Below, piece after piece: positions 24,901 through 37,220 of a DNA stretch of 64,000 bases. The notes beneath the pieces were generated by a model. That model saw only the letters and a program-made list of their open reading frames with translations. It was not told where the DNA came from and ran no database searches. Within the stretch, counting starts at the first letter, position 1. Each line of letters starts with the position of its first letter. The DNA is taken from NCBI GenBank assembly GCA_040954595.2, contig CM082585.2, forward strand, positions 12,400,001 through 12,464,000, read 5' to 3'. The DNA comes from Balanoglossus misakiensis (lineage: Eukaryota > Hemichordata). Made by a program: the position numbers and the translations under genes.

Positions 24901-27900
24901 AGGTGCCAATTTGCCAATCCCCTTCAATGTATGATTAAAGACCATCAAATAAAAGGACCAGCATGTTCCCTAATTCACAAAGTGGTTTTTCTCATCCTAC
25001 ATAGCCATAATCTAACTGCAGTGAAATCAATAAGCGTGGCCAATTGATGTCTTGTGGGTAACTTGTCAGTGCAAAAGTATGTCATGTATGGATTGTGGCT
25101 TTTAACTCACAAAACTTCCAGAGGAAGTTCCTGTGACATTTATTTATAGAATTTTGGACTCCCATACTAGGGGATATCTACATCTGTCCATTTGAAAATT
25201 AACACAAAATCCAATGACCACTTTTCTCAAATCACTCATACAAGGCTCCTGTACTGGACAGATGGACATACAGTGTTTAGCCGTGGTTATTGTGTGAATT
25301 TGATGACGGGTGTTCATACCAGTACATGTTGTAAATCTATTGTGCGCTGTCATCAGCTGTAAGATTGTGTACAACTATAATGGGAATCATGACAGATGTC
25401 ACTTATCAGACACTGAATACAGCCACAGCATGTCATGTGTCTCAAAACAGTGCGGACAATTGTTGGACTGCCAGCGTCATAACCTTGGATCGTTCTGGAT
25501 ATGTTTCAATTGATGGCAATATGTGTGTACGAAATATACATCTGTTGCCTTCATTCAACTATGATGGAGTTGTGATGCCTCCATCTAATACAACTTATTT
25601 CCGTTGAGTAAATTTATTCCAACAGTCTTCCAGGTCAGTATTTTAGTTGCTAGTCTATGGTACACCGCTCACTTCTCTGCATATAATTCCTGGATACAAA
25701 AATGTACTGTTGTCCTAGGTCAAGAAATCTGACTCGTTATTGATATACCAGAGAATAGTTTCTGTTGCACGCAAATATGATTATTAGGGTTAGAGTGCAA
25801 AAATGATTTGGTTTTGGTTGAAAACAAGTTCTCTGCAGTGACAGTAAGAGTTCACAGGATATCATTTGGGCAACATTCTGTTCCCTTTGCATTCATAACC
25901 AAGAAAATCTTTAAAGAGTGTTGCCATATTCTGGATGTGTTTCATCATAGACAGTTTCTTTCCATACATGTATGTGCTTTCACCAACACAAGATTGTGCA
26001 ATTTGCACATTTTAGTTATTTTAGCAAGCCACACCCCACCATGGAATGGGAGTTCATTGTACAAAGGGATGACATCCTGTTGTGTATTATGTCATAATCC
26101 CTAGAGGTACATGTAGATCCAAATTCCCATTAAGGCTGGTGCATTCCATGATATGTCCTGGATAAAACACTGCTTGTGTGGGCAACCATTGTTGTAAGAA
26201 TTCAAATGACTGATTTATGCAAGAATGATGTCATCATGAAATTGATATGATCTCTTTCTGCTCTGCACACTCAAGGACAAACATTTTGAACTTAAATAGT
26301 GAAAATTTAATATTCTTTGAAGATCAACTCAGTGTTCCATTCAGAATGGCATCAACAGAAGGGATATGTCCCCATTTGCCAGAATATTTTTTGGGGGGGA
26401 TCCACTTTGGCAAGGGGGAATGTTATATCTCCACCATGTGAGTGATGTACATACATTGAAATTGAGGATTTCCTTGACATGATGGAAATTTTCTTATGTA
26501 AATCTATGATGTAAAATATTCACAACATCCTTGATGGTTTGTGGCTCAGTGGCCAGACAGGCACTAAGTTGTTTTGTAGTCAGAAGATGTCACAGTTTAG
26601 GAGAAAGTATTGATGTCATGATGTGGCAGTTCATACCAATGAAGCAACAACACATTGCCAGCAGCTTCAGTGTCTGTGCACATCTTTTATGATAGATATA
26701 TTGTAGTGTGCATGTCTGCAGAAAATTTATGAACAAACACATGATCAGTTTTGATTGGCTGGGTAGATGAAGCTCGGTCGTAGCAGTTGATTTTCTATTT
26801 TGGTTTGTCCTAGCTAAAAGCTGAAAATGATTTCCTCAGCCATATATTTTTCATTGATATCTATCTGCTATTATTTTGCACACTCATTAGCTGCTCTTTG
26901 CATTTTTTGTGATTCCCATTGTCTTGCATTTTTTCATGTCAGATGTCAGTTTCGTCCAAATTAATATAGCTGTCCATTTTTCACAGGAGTATAGTGTAGA
27001 CTTTTAATATTGATCAACATTGTATAAAAGTGTCATTTATTAGCTGTTGGATCGGTCATTTCCCTGAGCAAATCATGAATTAACTGATGTAAATGCAGTG
27101 TGCTCAGGTGGTCTAAGTTTTGTAACGTATCATTATTTGAAAATAACCAAGTAAAGTGGGCAGACAGTTGCTATCCTTTCTGAATTATACATGAGAATAA
27201 ATCGTGACACCACACAACATGATAAACAATGTTTATAACTTCTATCACGCCCTGTCCCCTGGTTCCTGCTTGCATTATATTTGGAGACCCAGATATGTTG
27301 TTACCTCACACGAATGCATCATATACCGGTAAATCAAATTTACACACATACCAAATAAATACATAGATGATCAAACAGGAATGTGTTCCCATATATATAT
27401 ATTGAGTATGTAACTAGTGTGCCCTCTAACAAACATTTGCTTGTACTGTGGAAATTTTCTTGAGTCACCAGTGAGTTTGTTGAGTTAGTGGCGCGTCATG
27501 TGAACTTAGAGGGCACACTATACATAACGCTATAATGAAAAAAAAACGAGGGAAAAATGGGTGAAAGTAGGCAGTCTTGCTGAATGTTTTCTTGTTTTAC
27601 AAGGACATACATTGAAGTTCTGGTCACATATCCCTTAACAGATGAATAAAAAAAACATGTTGCTTTTTGTATGACACTGACTAGTCTGATATTTGAAACA
27701 AAAGGTGTTGTAGCCATCAAAGTATTTTGGAAGAGAAAGTTTTAGGTTCAAAGACTGTTTTGTCAAATTTTTGTTTGTTGGTTTACACTGGATTTAAGTG
27801 GATTTTGCTGGAACATAACCAACATGAAGTTGAAATCAGAATAATTTATTCAGAGGTTCTCACGTAAGCAGACAGCGGCATCAGATGTATAGGCCTCCTC

Positions 27901-30900
27901 AGTTCATAGACCTCACTGTTAAATACTAAGTCGTCATCACTATGTCGGAGACAAGTCGAGGACCGGCCGTCAGTGAATCAGAATCGGATATCCCAACTAA
28001 CATGCAGTCCTACAAGTTCACTCACCAAATTTCTGCCAACCCTGTGGCCTTGTATGACCACAAAGATATTGACCCAGCCTTAGTAGCTTTAATTCTGATT
28101 TTTCAAAGGTAGGTAAAAAGGGGGGTTTTATGCTAAATTTCCATTAGCTTCATCCTGGTGATTGTCAGGGGGCCTAGTCAGTCAAGTCTTCTTGCGACAT
28201 CTGCTCTGTGTCGTTTTTGCTGCTGCTAGTTATTGTCCAGCTGATGTCATTGTCCATGTCTTCATGTCCTGGCCAAATTACCAAAGACAATCGTCATATT
28301 AGTAAGTAAAATACAATTTGCTTCTTAACAGTATGTATAAATGACATTTGATTAGTTTGGCACAGTGCAATTTCCAACTTAATCTTAATGCTTCCAAGTT
28401 TACATATGAATAAGATGTTTTCATGTTGACTTTATCATAGTCAGGACATGTTTTTGTCTTTCCTAACGCGAGAAATATAATACATGTATGATGATAATGA
28501 TGCCACACTTAATTTTCTTGTTCAACTGTCAGAACGATTGAGATTTCTCTCTAACGAATACATGTAATCTGTGATCAGGATTCTATGCCATTGTCTAGAC
28601 ACAGACATCATTTACAATGTAAATGTCAGATAATCAATTGAAAACAGAATATAAATCGCAGTGTATCTAATCGCCATTACTGAAGCTTTTAATGACCTGA
28701 TCAGTTTCTAATCCAGACTGAGGTTTTGCTCTTATAGTTTGGGAAAACAGTTTTGACACCAAGTGTGTGTGGGTATACATGTATAAGACTATAACATAAG
28801 TACAAAATGTATGTGTGTGTGTCACTGTGTGTGTGTGCATATGTTGAGTGGTAGAGTTTAGTCCATAGTTGATAGGCTGTTGTGTCATTGGCATGTTTGC
28901 CCTTATCCTCTGCTGATCAGATGAAGTGGGTGGGACAAGCTTCCTACCTGGCAGCACATATTGCATGACACCTGCAGAATTCAGTGTTGTGTGAGTGAGT
29001 GCAAAGTTCGCACTTCCTGCCAACCTGAGGCTACAGACAATGTGTTTCCATAGGAAAGTGGTGAGAATGTAGATACTGTGTTTTTGATATATGATGGAGA
29101 GTATTCAGATAAGAGAGATATGTTGCACAGTGAGTTGCTGGAACTGCACTCCTGGTCTGGTAACAGTTTGAAAATTTAACCAATAATATGCTCATTGTCA
29201 GTATCTACACAGAAATGATACATTACATGTAACAGTGATTCAACCAATAACATAGGAGGAAATGGACAAGGTGTATTACAAAATTAGATACAGTCTCCTT
29301 AACTCCACATACTTACTCTCTATGACGTCTACAGTTTTTATCAGCACAACCCTGGGGCCGTACACAATTTTATGCATGTATTTTTTTCCATAAGAATTCA
29401 AAGTGTTGTCATGCATGTAAAACTGTCCCATGAGATATTTCAAGTGATCTCATGCATACGAAAATTAATGGTTAATGTTTGCTGCGAGGTCTGCCTCATA
29501 AAGTATGCCATGATATGTCTCTGCGCTCGTGCTGTTTATCGTTTTATCTTGCTCTAAATTCTCCATCAAGACTTCTGGCTAGACAAGGAAGACACATAAC
29601 ACTCGGTAGCGAAACTCTTTCACAGCAAAGTCACCTTCATAAATCTCTCTGGGGGATCATTTCCTGTTACTTATATAGTCTTCCTTTCCAATGGCTATGT
29701 CAGTTTGAATTCTGCTACATTAGTATGGACGGTGATTGATCATGTTTTTGAGCATTGTTTGGTGACCCTAGTCACTGGAGGGACTGTGATTGAACACAGT
29801 TGGAGTCATACATATATTCCAAGACAATAATATTCAACTTCAATCAATATGGATTTTTGATCATTAATTAAGCTGTCCCTCATTACACGGTCTGAACATC
29901 CCTTATGAAAAGCCCATAATGGACTAGTCTTATTACTAATGTTAAGCCACACCCAATGAACTGTTCATGAGCATTGTAAGGGTAATTATTATTCATGCAA
30001 TGTATATATTCATGAGGCTTTTCTGGAATTTTCCACATGATATAGTATGTTTCAAATAGAAGGTGTCCTACACTGATGGTGTGTGTTTGGTAATAAATAC
30101 GGACAAAATAATCTGGATTGAACCAATTCAAGGGTCATCCCAGAGTCAGCCCGTGTGAGATTATCTGTCCGTACACAAACGTCACTCTTGTGTTGATGGG
30201 AAAACTAACCATAGTGCGACCAGGAGGAAGAAAATCGTCTCTCAAAAATGAGAGGAAGCAGACGGACTGCCTTAACAGAAAGTGTGGAAAGAATAATGTT
30301 GATTCTACACTAGAGAAAATATTAAGTCTCGATCTGTCTGACCTTCTTTGCAGTGCGTCTGGTGCCAGTGTTGGAGCCATTGATAATAAAATTGAGCAGG
30401 CCATGGTGAGTAAATATCTTAGCATTACTATATTCTCCACCTATCACTTTCTGTTTTGACTGCCGTAGCATGAAGCCGTAAACAGTCTCTCTTAGTATAT
30501 GCACGTACATGAAATTGAACCATGCATGAATTTGTGTTTAATCTTTTTTGCTTTTGTCTTGCATACATTTATGATTATGATTGATCCTAATCAACTCCTA
30601 TTTCATATCAAAATTGATATTTTATTTACTATAAGTGCCTCCATTACTACTTGACCCATGATGTCACCCTGAACTCTACTCCACCCATCAAAATATTTTT
30701 CCTGGTCGTGTCACTGCCACCAACTCCTCCCATTGATAGTAACAGTACCTGCGTCTGATCTCCTAGGATACACTAATTACTAATAGAACAACTCATGTGG
30801 TAAATGGTGTTTGTATACCCCCATTCATTACAGGTAAAGGTCACTGGCCAGGCATTCAGAGCCCCTTTGATGTCATTCCATTCTTTCAGGTCAATGATGC

Positions 30901-31406
30901 CTTGATGATGTTTACGTGTTCAATGCAGGTTGATTGGAAAGTCAAGGATGGGCTTGCTTATTATGAGGAAGGGGTGCGCAGGTTCTGTTCTTTCATGATA
31001 CACATACCTTTTCACCAATACGACTGAATTTCTCTTCGATTTCAATCTTGTTCTCCAGGATTTGGTGAAAAGTCACTTGATGTATGCAGTCAGAGAGGAG
31101 GTCGAGGTTCTCAAAGAGCAGATCAAGGAACTGATAGAAAGAAACTCTCAATTAGAGAAGGAAAACAGCTCTCTAAGACAACAACAACAACAGCAAGCAC
31201 AAGTGCAACAACAAGCACAACAACAAGCAGCAGCAGCAGCAGCAGTAGCATCTGCTGCAGCACCACCACAAACAGTGCAGCAGCCACAGCAAGTGCCGCA
31301 ATCACAGCAACAACCAGGCCAACCACAGATGCAATCTCCCCCCAACCAATCCACTCCAACTGAGCCAACTGCAGCTCAGGCAGTGATGACACAGTCGCAA
31401 TCGTAG
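21935..31406 (+). CDS. TSC22D: TSC22 domain family protein, long isoform
   Basis: Exons 21935-22845, 30354-30405 and 31059-31406 encode 436 residues. The start is the first ATG in frame, with a strong context (AAG ATG G). Long-form motifs are [11 protein letters not shown] (residues 39-49), [15 protein letters not shown] and [21 protein letters not shown] (about 122-143), followed by a Gln/Ser-rich region. The C-terminus has the TSC box ([35 protein letters not shown]) and the leucine zipper ([19 protein letters not shown]), ending in a Gln/Ala/Pro-rich tail. TSC22 proteins dimerise through the zipper; long forms take part in WNK/NRBP1 and growth or volume signalling, short forms in transcriptional control. 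Overall it resembles vertebrate TSC22D1/TSC22D2 most. The 7.5-kb intron between the first two exons contains an alternative first exon. Confidence 0.93.
27415..27520. mobile_element. MITE with perfect 15-bp terminal inverted repeats
   Basis: Left end TAGTGTGCCCTCTAA (27415-27429) is the exact reverse complement of the right end (27506-27520). The 106-bp element has no coding capacity. It lies in the large TSC22 intron about 420 bp upstream of the alternative first exon. Confidence 0.7.
27942..28108 (+). CDS. TSC22D: Alternative first coding exon of a short TSC22 isoform
   Basis: ATG at 27942 opens a 167-nt frame beginning [18 protein letters not shown] and ending ALILIFQ plus AG at a GTAGGT donor. 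The end phase (AG/T) is the same as that of the long first exon, so it splices in frame to the TSC-box exon at 30354 and would yield 188 residues. An in-frame TAA lies just upstream of the ATG, so this looks like an initiator exon and not an internal one. Vertebrate TSC22D1 and TSC22D3 also make short isoforms from alternative first exons. The 56-residue leader does not resemble the vertebrate short N-termini I know. Confidence 0.5.
28766..28840. repeat. (GT)n-rich tracts
   Basis: Interrupted GT dinucleotide runs in the TSC22 intron. Confidence 0.7.
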
Positions 31407-32527
31407 CATTGACTCTCTTATGTAGTTAGATATTAGAGGATAGGTTGGTAGTTTAGCTGGTTGACAAAGAATTCATGGAAGAGTATCAGATTGATTGTAA
31501 ATGAATGTAAAAATTTCAACAAGAAAAATCGCAAAAAGTGGGTTTAAACTAAAGATGTGGAACCAAAGTATCGGATATGATTATTTGAAAAGTAATGATT
31601 TTCCAAATTCATTATTTTCCCTTGTGTCTGAGAATTGTCCATTTCCCTGATTATGACTATTGATTTCTGATTTTAACTAAGCCAATGCCATCGGGCTGGA
31701 CACCAGACTGAAACCTTTCATCCCCATTTGCTATTACATAGATCCAACCACGCCAGTGAAAACAACAGGGTTGGACCAAGTTTTGGTGTTGAAAGAGTTA
31801 GATAACTGAACACAATTTATACTCTTCTATGAATTCTCAGCTAGGTTGGTGTACAGCAAGGAAAACCAAGATTGAGATGATGCAGTTGTTGAAGCTAGAA
31901 AATTTACTGCATCTCAGACTTTATCACTTATTTTTGCTAAGCATTCCCGTTTTTTCAGTGATATTAAAAAGAGAAATTGCAAGTGCCCTGAGATAAATAT
32001 GAAATAACAGGCATTTGAGGTTTTTTTTATTTACAAAGATTTGGAATGTTTAAATGGGTTCTTGTATTGTTTAAATGAACGCCAGTTTTAGGGCTCACTG
32101 AGTTTAGATGTACATATATATTGTGTAGTTTTCTCCTTAAAATATTGTTAAAATTATTTTACTTAATGTGAGTAATTTCATACTACTTTAGACTATGTTC
32201 ACAAATACTGAGGAAGCAATTATTTTTTGAAGTGCTATTTTTCAGCTTTCTTGTTTGAAGAAATGCTTTAACATATTTGATGTTTGTATGTAAATTGCTC
32301 CCAATACCTAATATCTGGACAATCAAGATTTCATTCATTTTAACACAGTATGGCTAAAGGATTATGTTCATAGCCGAGCATGGTTAATTAAAAAGCAAGT
32401 GGGCAAATGCAAATACTGCATTAGTGCAAAATAAAGGAAAGCATCAATCTTTGGAAAAAATCACAAAAATGTTTTTGTAAGAAAAATAGTTATGTGGACT
32501 TTTTCAAAAGTAATCAAGGTCTCCTAT

Positions 32528-32592
32528 TAGCCTCTCTAGAGGGCGCCATGTATGGCCTTCGGGCCACTACATGGCGCCCTCTAGAGAGGCTA
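32528..32592. repeat. Near-perfect 30-bp hairpin with TTCG loop
   Basis: The left arm (32528-32557) and right arm (32562-32592) are reverse complements except for one bulged base. The loop is TTCG closed by C-G. The arms include CTCTCTAGAGGGCGCCATG. It lies 1.1 kb after the TSC22 stop codon, so it may be transcribed in that 3' UTR. Confidence 0.85.
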
Positions 32593-35151
32593 GCCCAATC
32601 TCTTGTGTTTGTGAATACAGTCATAAGACCATGGAGTGTTTTCCCCAGATTATTTGGAGCATAAAGATTGAAGCATGCCCTTTGTAATGTCATGATGTAA
32701 GAAAGTGTTTCATTGAATGTGTTGCATGGTTACCGAGAGCTGCCATAAAGGTTGAGTAACCCCTGGAAAGACACAGTTCATCATAGCAGATCAGCTTTTT
32801 GCTTACCTAGCAACTGGGGTGTCTGTAAAATAAAAGTGCATTATTGCGACAAGTATAATGAACACATTAGATATCTCAGCTCTTGTCATGAAGACCAATT
32901 TTTCTATGCTATTCAATCTTTGACTGCGAAATGTGAAAGGGGAAAATGCCAGCAGTCCATGGTTCACCAGTGACAACACATCACCATGCTATACATGAAA
33001 GCAATAAGCCTCTCTATTTGCAAATTTTACAACCAGTATTTTTGATTTGTGCAACAATTTGAAATGTGATTTATTCTGCAAGAAGAGAATTTTATCTTTG
33101 CACTTGCTGGATGATGTTGGTATCAACATAAGAAGACAAATTCCGCCAAATATTTGAAAATCAAGTGCATTGCTCTCACTATATGGAGATTTGACATTTA
33201 TGCTGCCATACTACTGATAATGTGTCTTGAAAAGATACACAACAGTTGTGAATTACGGAGATTTACAAATGCCATCTTAAGTGTTTGCAAACCAGCATTT
33301 CAGTGAAAACAACTTTACAGAAACAAATCTTTTCAAGTTTAGTAATAAGTATAGAGATCATTAACAGCCATGACAGGCTAACTGTAACATCAACGTTTGA
33401 GAAAACATGTCAGAATAGAAAAGCTGCCAGTTAACTTGTAAGGTTGAATCCAAGTATCATCACATCTCGACACTGTCACAGTTAGTTTGTCAAGCCATCC
33501 CTTTCAATTGAGTGTACTAGGTTTATAGTCGATAGATGTTTGTCCAAATCTGACTTGACTCTTTAACCCACACGGATTTCTTGCAAACACGAGCCAGTAA
33601 AATACCTAGCATTGTCTGTAACTCTGTTGTAAATATGAAACAATATTTGATATTTAAAGAATAACAACTGTACATGTAGATGATAGTCAAGTCTTCAACT
33701 CCAATTTGAAGTGTTTCTTTCGTTTTATCACAGTTGTGTAACTGTGATTGTAGCTGTAGGAGTAACAAGAATTTTTTTTTTCTTGCAATAAGAATGATGA
33801 AAAAGTTTTATTACAAAATAAATAGTAATGCTACATTGTAATCATCTAGATTAAATTGACTAAGACTTCAACTTAACAGTACATATATTATGATAGACCA
33901 GAGGAATTTACCTGAATTTGTAAAACAAATGGTGCTAGTTATATATTTTGTTCTTTATTGGTTGTGGGGCCTATACTCATTTTAATACATGTATGCATAA
34001 CATTAGTTTGTAGTTTTGGAGTGTTGTCTTTGGTTGAAAAAGTTTTTTCAGATTTCCATAACAACAATTTCCAAAGTGTAACTTAGCAATCATGGAGTAT
34101 GCACAAAGCCAAAGCATTTATCCTTTTATGTGTGTGTACCTGTCCATGGCTCCACACTCAGTCATTTGTACATGTACATGTCAACTGACCATGTGTGTGT
34201 CTCCAGTTGCAAATGAAATCCTTTGTGTTCCCTTTATATAGTGGCCACTGATAGCACATTTATCCTTGGCACAGCTTGTTGCTGGCAACCACATGATTGC
34301 CACTTTCAGAATTTAGTGTCGTTATCATTGTCAACAGCAGTGTCCAAGCAGAAAGAATTTCCAAGTAACATTAAGACATTTTCAAAGAGACAACCAAAAC
34401 ATTAAATTATACATTAGTAACTGTAGTATGTATAGAGTAATTAAACCAACTTTCTGATTCTGAATTGTTTCCCCAATGTCAAAGCTGGTAGAGTTGGATT
34501 CGCCAAGAATATGAATAATATTTGACTTTGAAAACCTGAGTTGTATTTTACTTAAAGTATGGGTTGATTGTTTGAAGAAAAATTATCCTCGATAGAACAT
34601 GTGAAGTCTGCCCTTTAATTAATGAATTAGTCATGGTCTGCCATGCTCTACAATGAGTGAAATATATTTGGAAATGTAGTTGCCCTTCTTTCTGGACAGT
34701 GAACAGAGTTACAATGTGTAAAAACAAATGAAGGAAAGTTGTAAATAGAAGTAGTTGTATGAAGTGTACATTGTAATGGTAGACCCGAGTAGAAAATGCA
34801 CAATAACAACACTAGTGTTAGCCTAAAAGTTCACTTGCAGTATGGCCATCTTATAATTGTCTATTAAAGACTGATGATTTCCAACCCATACTTGTACTGC
34901 AAAACATCATGATTGTACATTGTCAGAACTTTGTTGCAAGTTAAATATTTCATTGGTTTTATTATTTGATGTATTATCCAAAGGTGATGATAATCTTTGT
35001 GTGTTTTCTGAATCAGAAAAAAAGCTGCTTGTAATGCGGGATGTGATGTTTTCAAAACACGATCTGTTGTCAGGAAAGGAAAAAAATGAAATGTTCTATT
35101 TTAAAAAAGCTGTAGATAAGATGTTGTGAGCAGTTTTGAATATTAATGAAA

Positions 35152-35157
35152 AATAAA
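35152..35157 (+). terminator. Possible distal TSC22 polyadenylation signal
   Basis: AATAAA in A-rich context, 184 bp from the opposing SERP1 signal. Assignment to TSC22 is inference. Confidence 0.3.
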
Positions 35158-35340
35158 AGCAAAAAATGCCTGCCGGGCTTGAGATTGCCTTGAAAACAAA
35201 CATCACTGATCGTGTGTGTGTCAATTCTTGGAGAAAGAAGTTTTCAAAGTTGACTAAAGAGGGCGATGTCATGCAGGGCCAGCAACTTGTGGATAAAGAC
35301 TGATACCACAGATTCTTGGGTATTTGTGGAAAGTTCTGAT

Positions 35341-35346
35341 TTTATT
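35341..35346 (-). terminator. SERP1 polyadenylation signal
   Basis: Minus-strand AATAAA about 300 bp past the SERP1 stop. Confidence 0.45.
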
Positions 35347-35643
35347 AATAATCTTTTGTTCTGTACAATGAAATATATATCTTATTTGCGCAAGAACTCA
35401 AACAGAAAGGGGGAAATATAACTGGTACACTGTTGAAACAACTGTAGTTTTGGTCAAAGTACAGAACACATCTGGGTAAAAGATGCCGATTAAGTCATCA
35501 GTGCACCATTCTGTAATTTTTGCAGTGAGACATCATAGATCCTCAGCGTCATCCTCTGTAGGGGTTAGCCTCAATACAGTGGTCTGGGTCAAAGTGAATC
35601 AAGTCCGGCTGTTTTCTCTGGCAGATGGTCAGGTGTGAGGTTC

Positions 35644-36590
<947 letters not shown>

Positions 36591-37220
36591 GATTATAACG
36601 TACAGGAAATTAAAACACCAAAATTTTCTGGGGAAATCTGAAGCAATATGCTACAAGCGATCTACCACTCGTCAGGCTGTTCACAGAAAGAGTTCAGGAA
36701 GCGTTCAGCTGCGCACGCATCTTTAAACCTTTAATATCAATGCGCGGTAACCCCTGTAATATATTGAAACTAATATTAATTGAAGTAAAACCCTGATTAT
36801 TTACCAACCCAAGGATTCTGAAGAAGAAAAACTAGCAAAACTTCTGAATTTTTTGCATCATTCTCTCAGAATAAAATAAGAAACTACATCCTTTGTGCGG
36901 ATGTATAATTCTAAGCAGTTGTACAACAACGGGGAAGCCTACGTGGCTCATTACATCATTAATAGAATCGTCATGGAATCACATCTTGTGACAATAACAG
37001 AGTTCGAAAACTTCTCTTCCATTAATTAAAACTAGTCACACATTTTATTTTGTGCAATATTTGACTTTTCCATGAGGCCATTCATAACCATTTAACAGAA
37101 TCAAAGAACATTAGTAACCCGACAACGGCCAATGCTCCCCTGGATAAAATAGTTTAGTCCAATGGCTTCGTATACGCCAAATCGAGGCTTGGAGAATTGC
37201 GGAAAATTTGTCTTGTGAAA
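36591..37220. promoter_or_regulatory. Intergenic region between head-to-head SERP1 and PCID2, probable shared promoter
   Basis: 630 bp between the start codons. A CCACGT core (minus strand, 36941-36946) resembles the ACGT core of unfolded-protein-response elements bound by XBP1. Mammalian RAMP4 is a known XBP1 target, so this is suggestive but weak for a 6-bp match. No TATA box was identified. Confidence 0.3.

Larger units (their letters stand above)
22846..30353. other. Large TSC22 intron
   Basis: 7.5 kb between the long first exon and the TSC-box exon. Apart from the alternative first exon, the MITE and the GT tracts, I see only unrecognised A+T-rich sequence. Open frames in it are short and carry no motif. 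Confidence 0.6.
31407..35643. other. TSC22 3' UTR and convergent intergenic region with SERP1
   Basis: 4.2 kb of A+T-rich non-coding sequence. Candidate plus-strand polyadenylation signals are at 32430-32435 and 35152-35157. The SERP1 minus-strand signal is at 35341-35346. If the distal plus signal is used, TSC22 has a 3' UTR of about 3.7 kb that contains the hairpin at 32528-32592. A diverged copy of the 90-bp TIR element lies near 31710-31803. Confidence 0.45.

Noticed and set aside
30797-31027. Open frame in the last TSC22 intron.
   Set aside because: The TSC-box exon joins directly to the [11 protein letters not shown] exon in all known family members, and this segment has no similarity to them.
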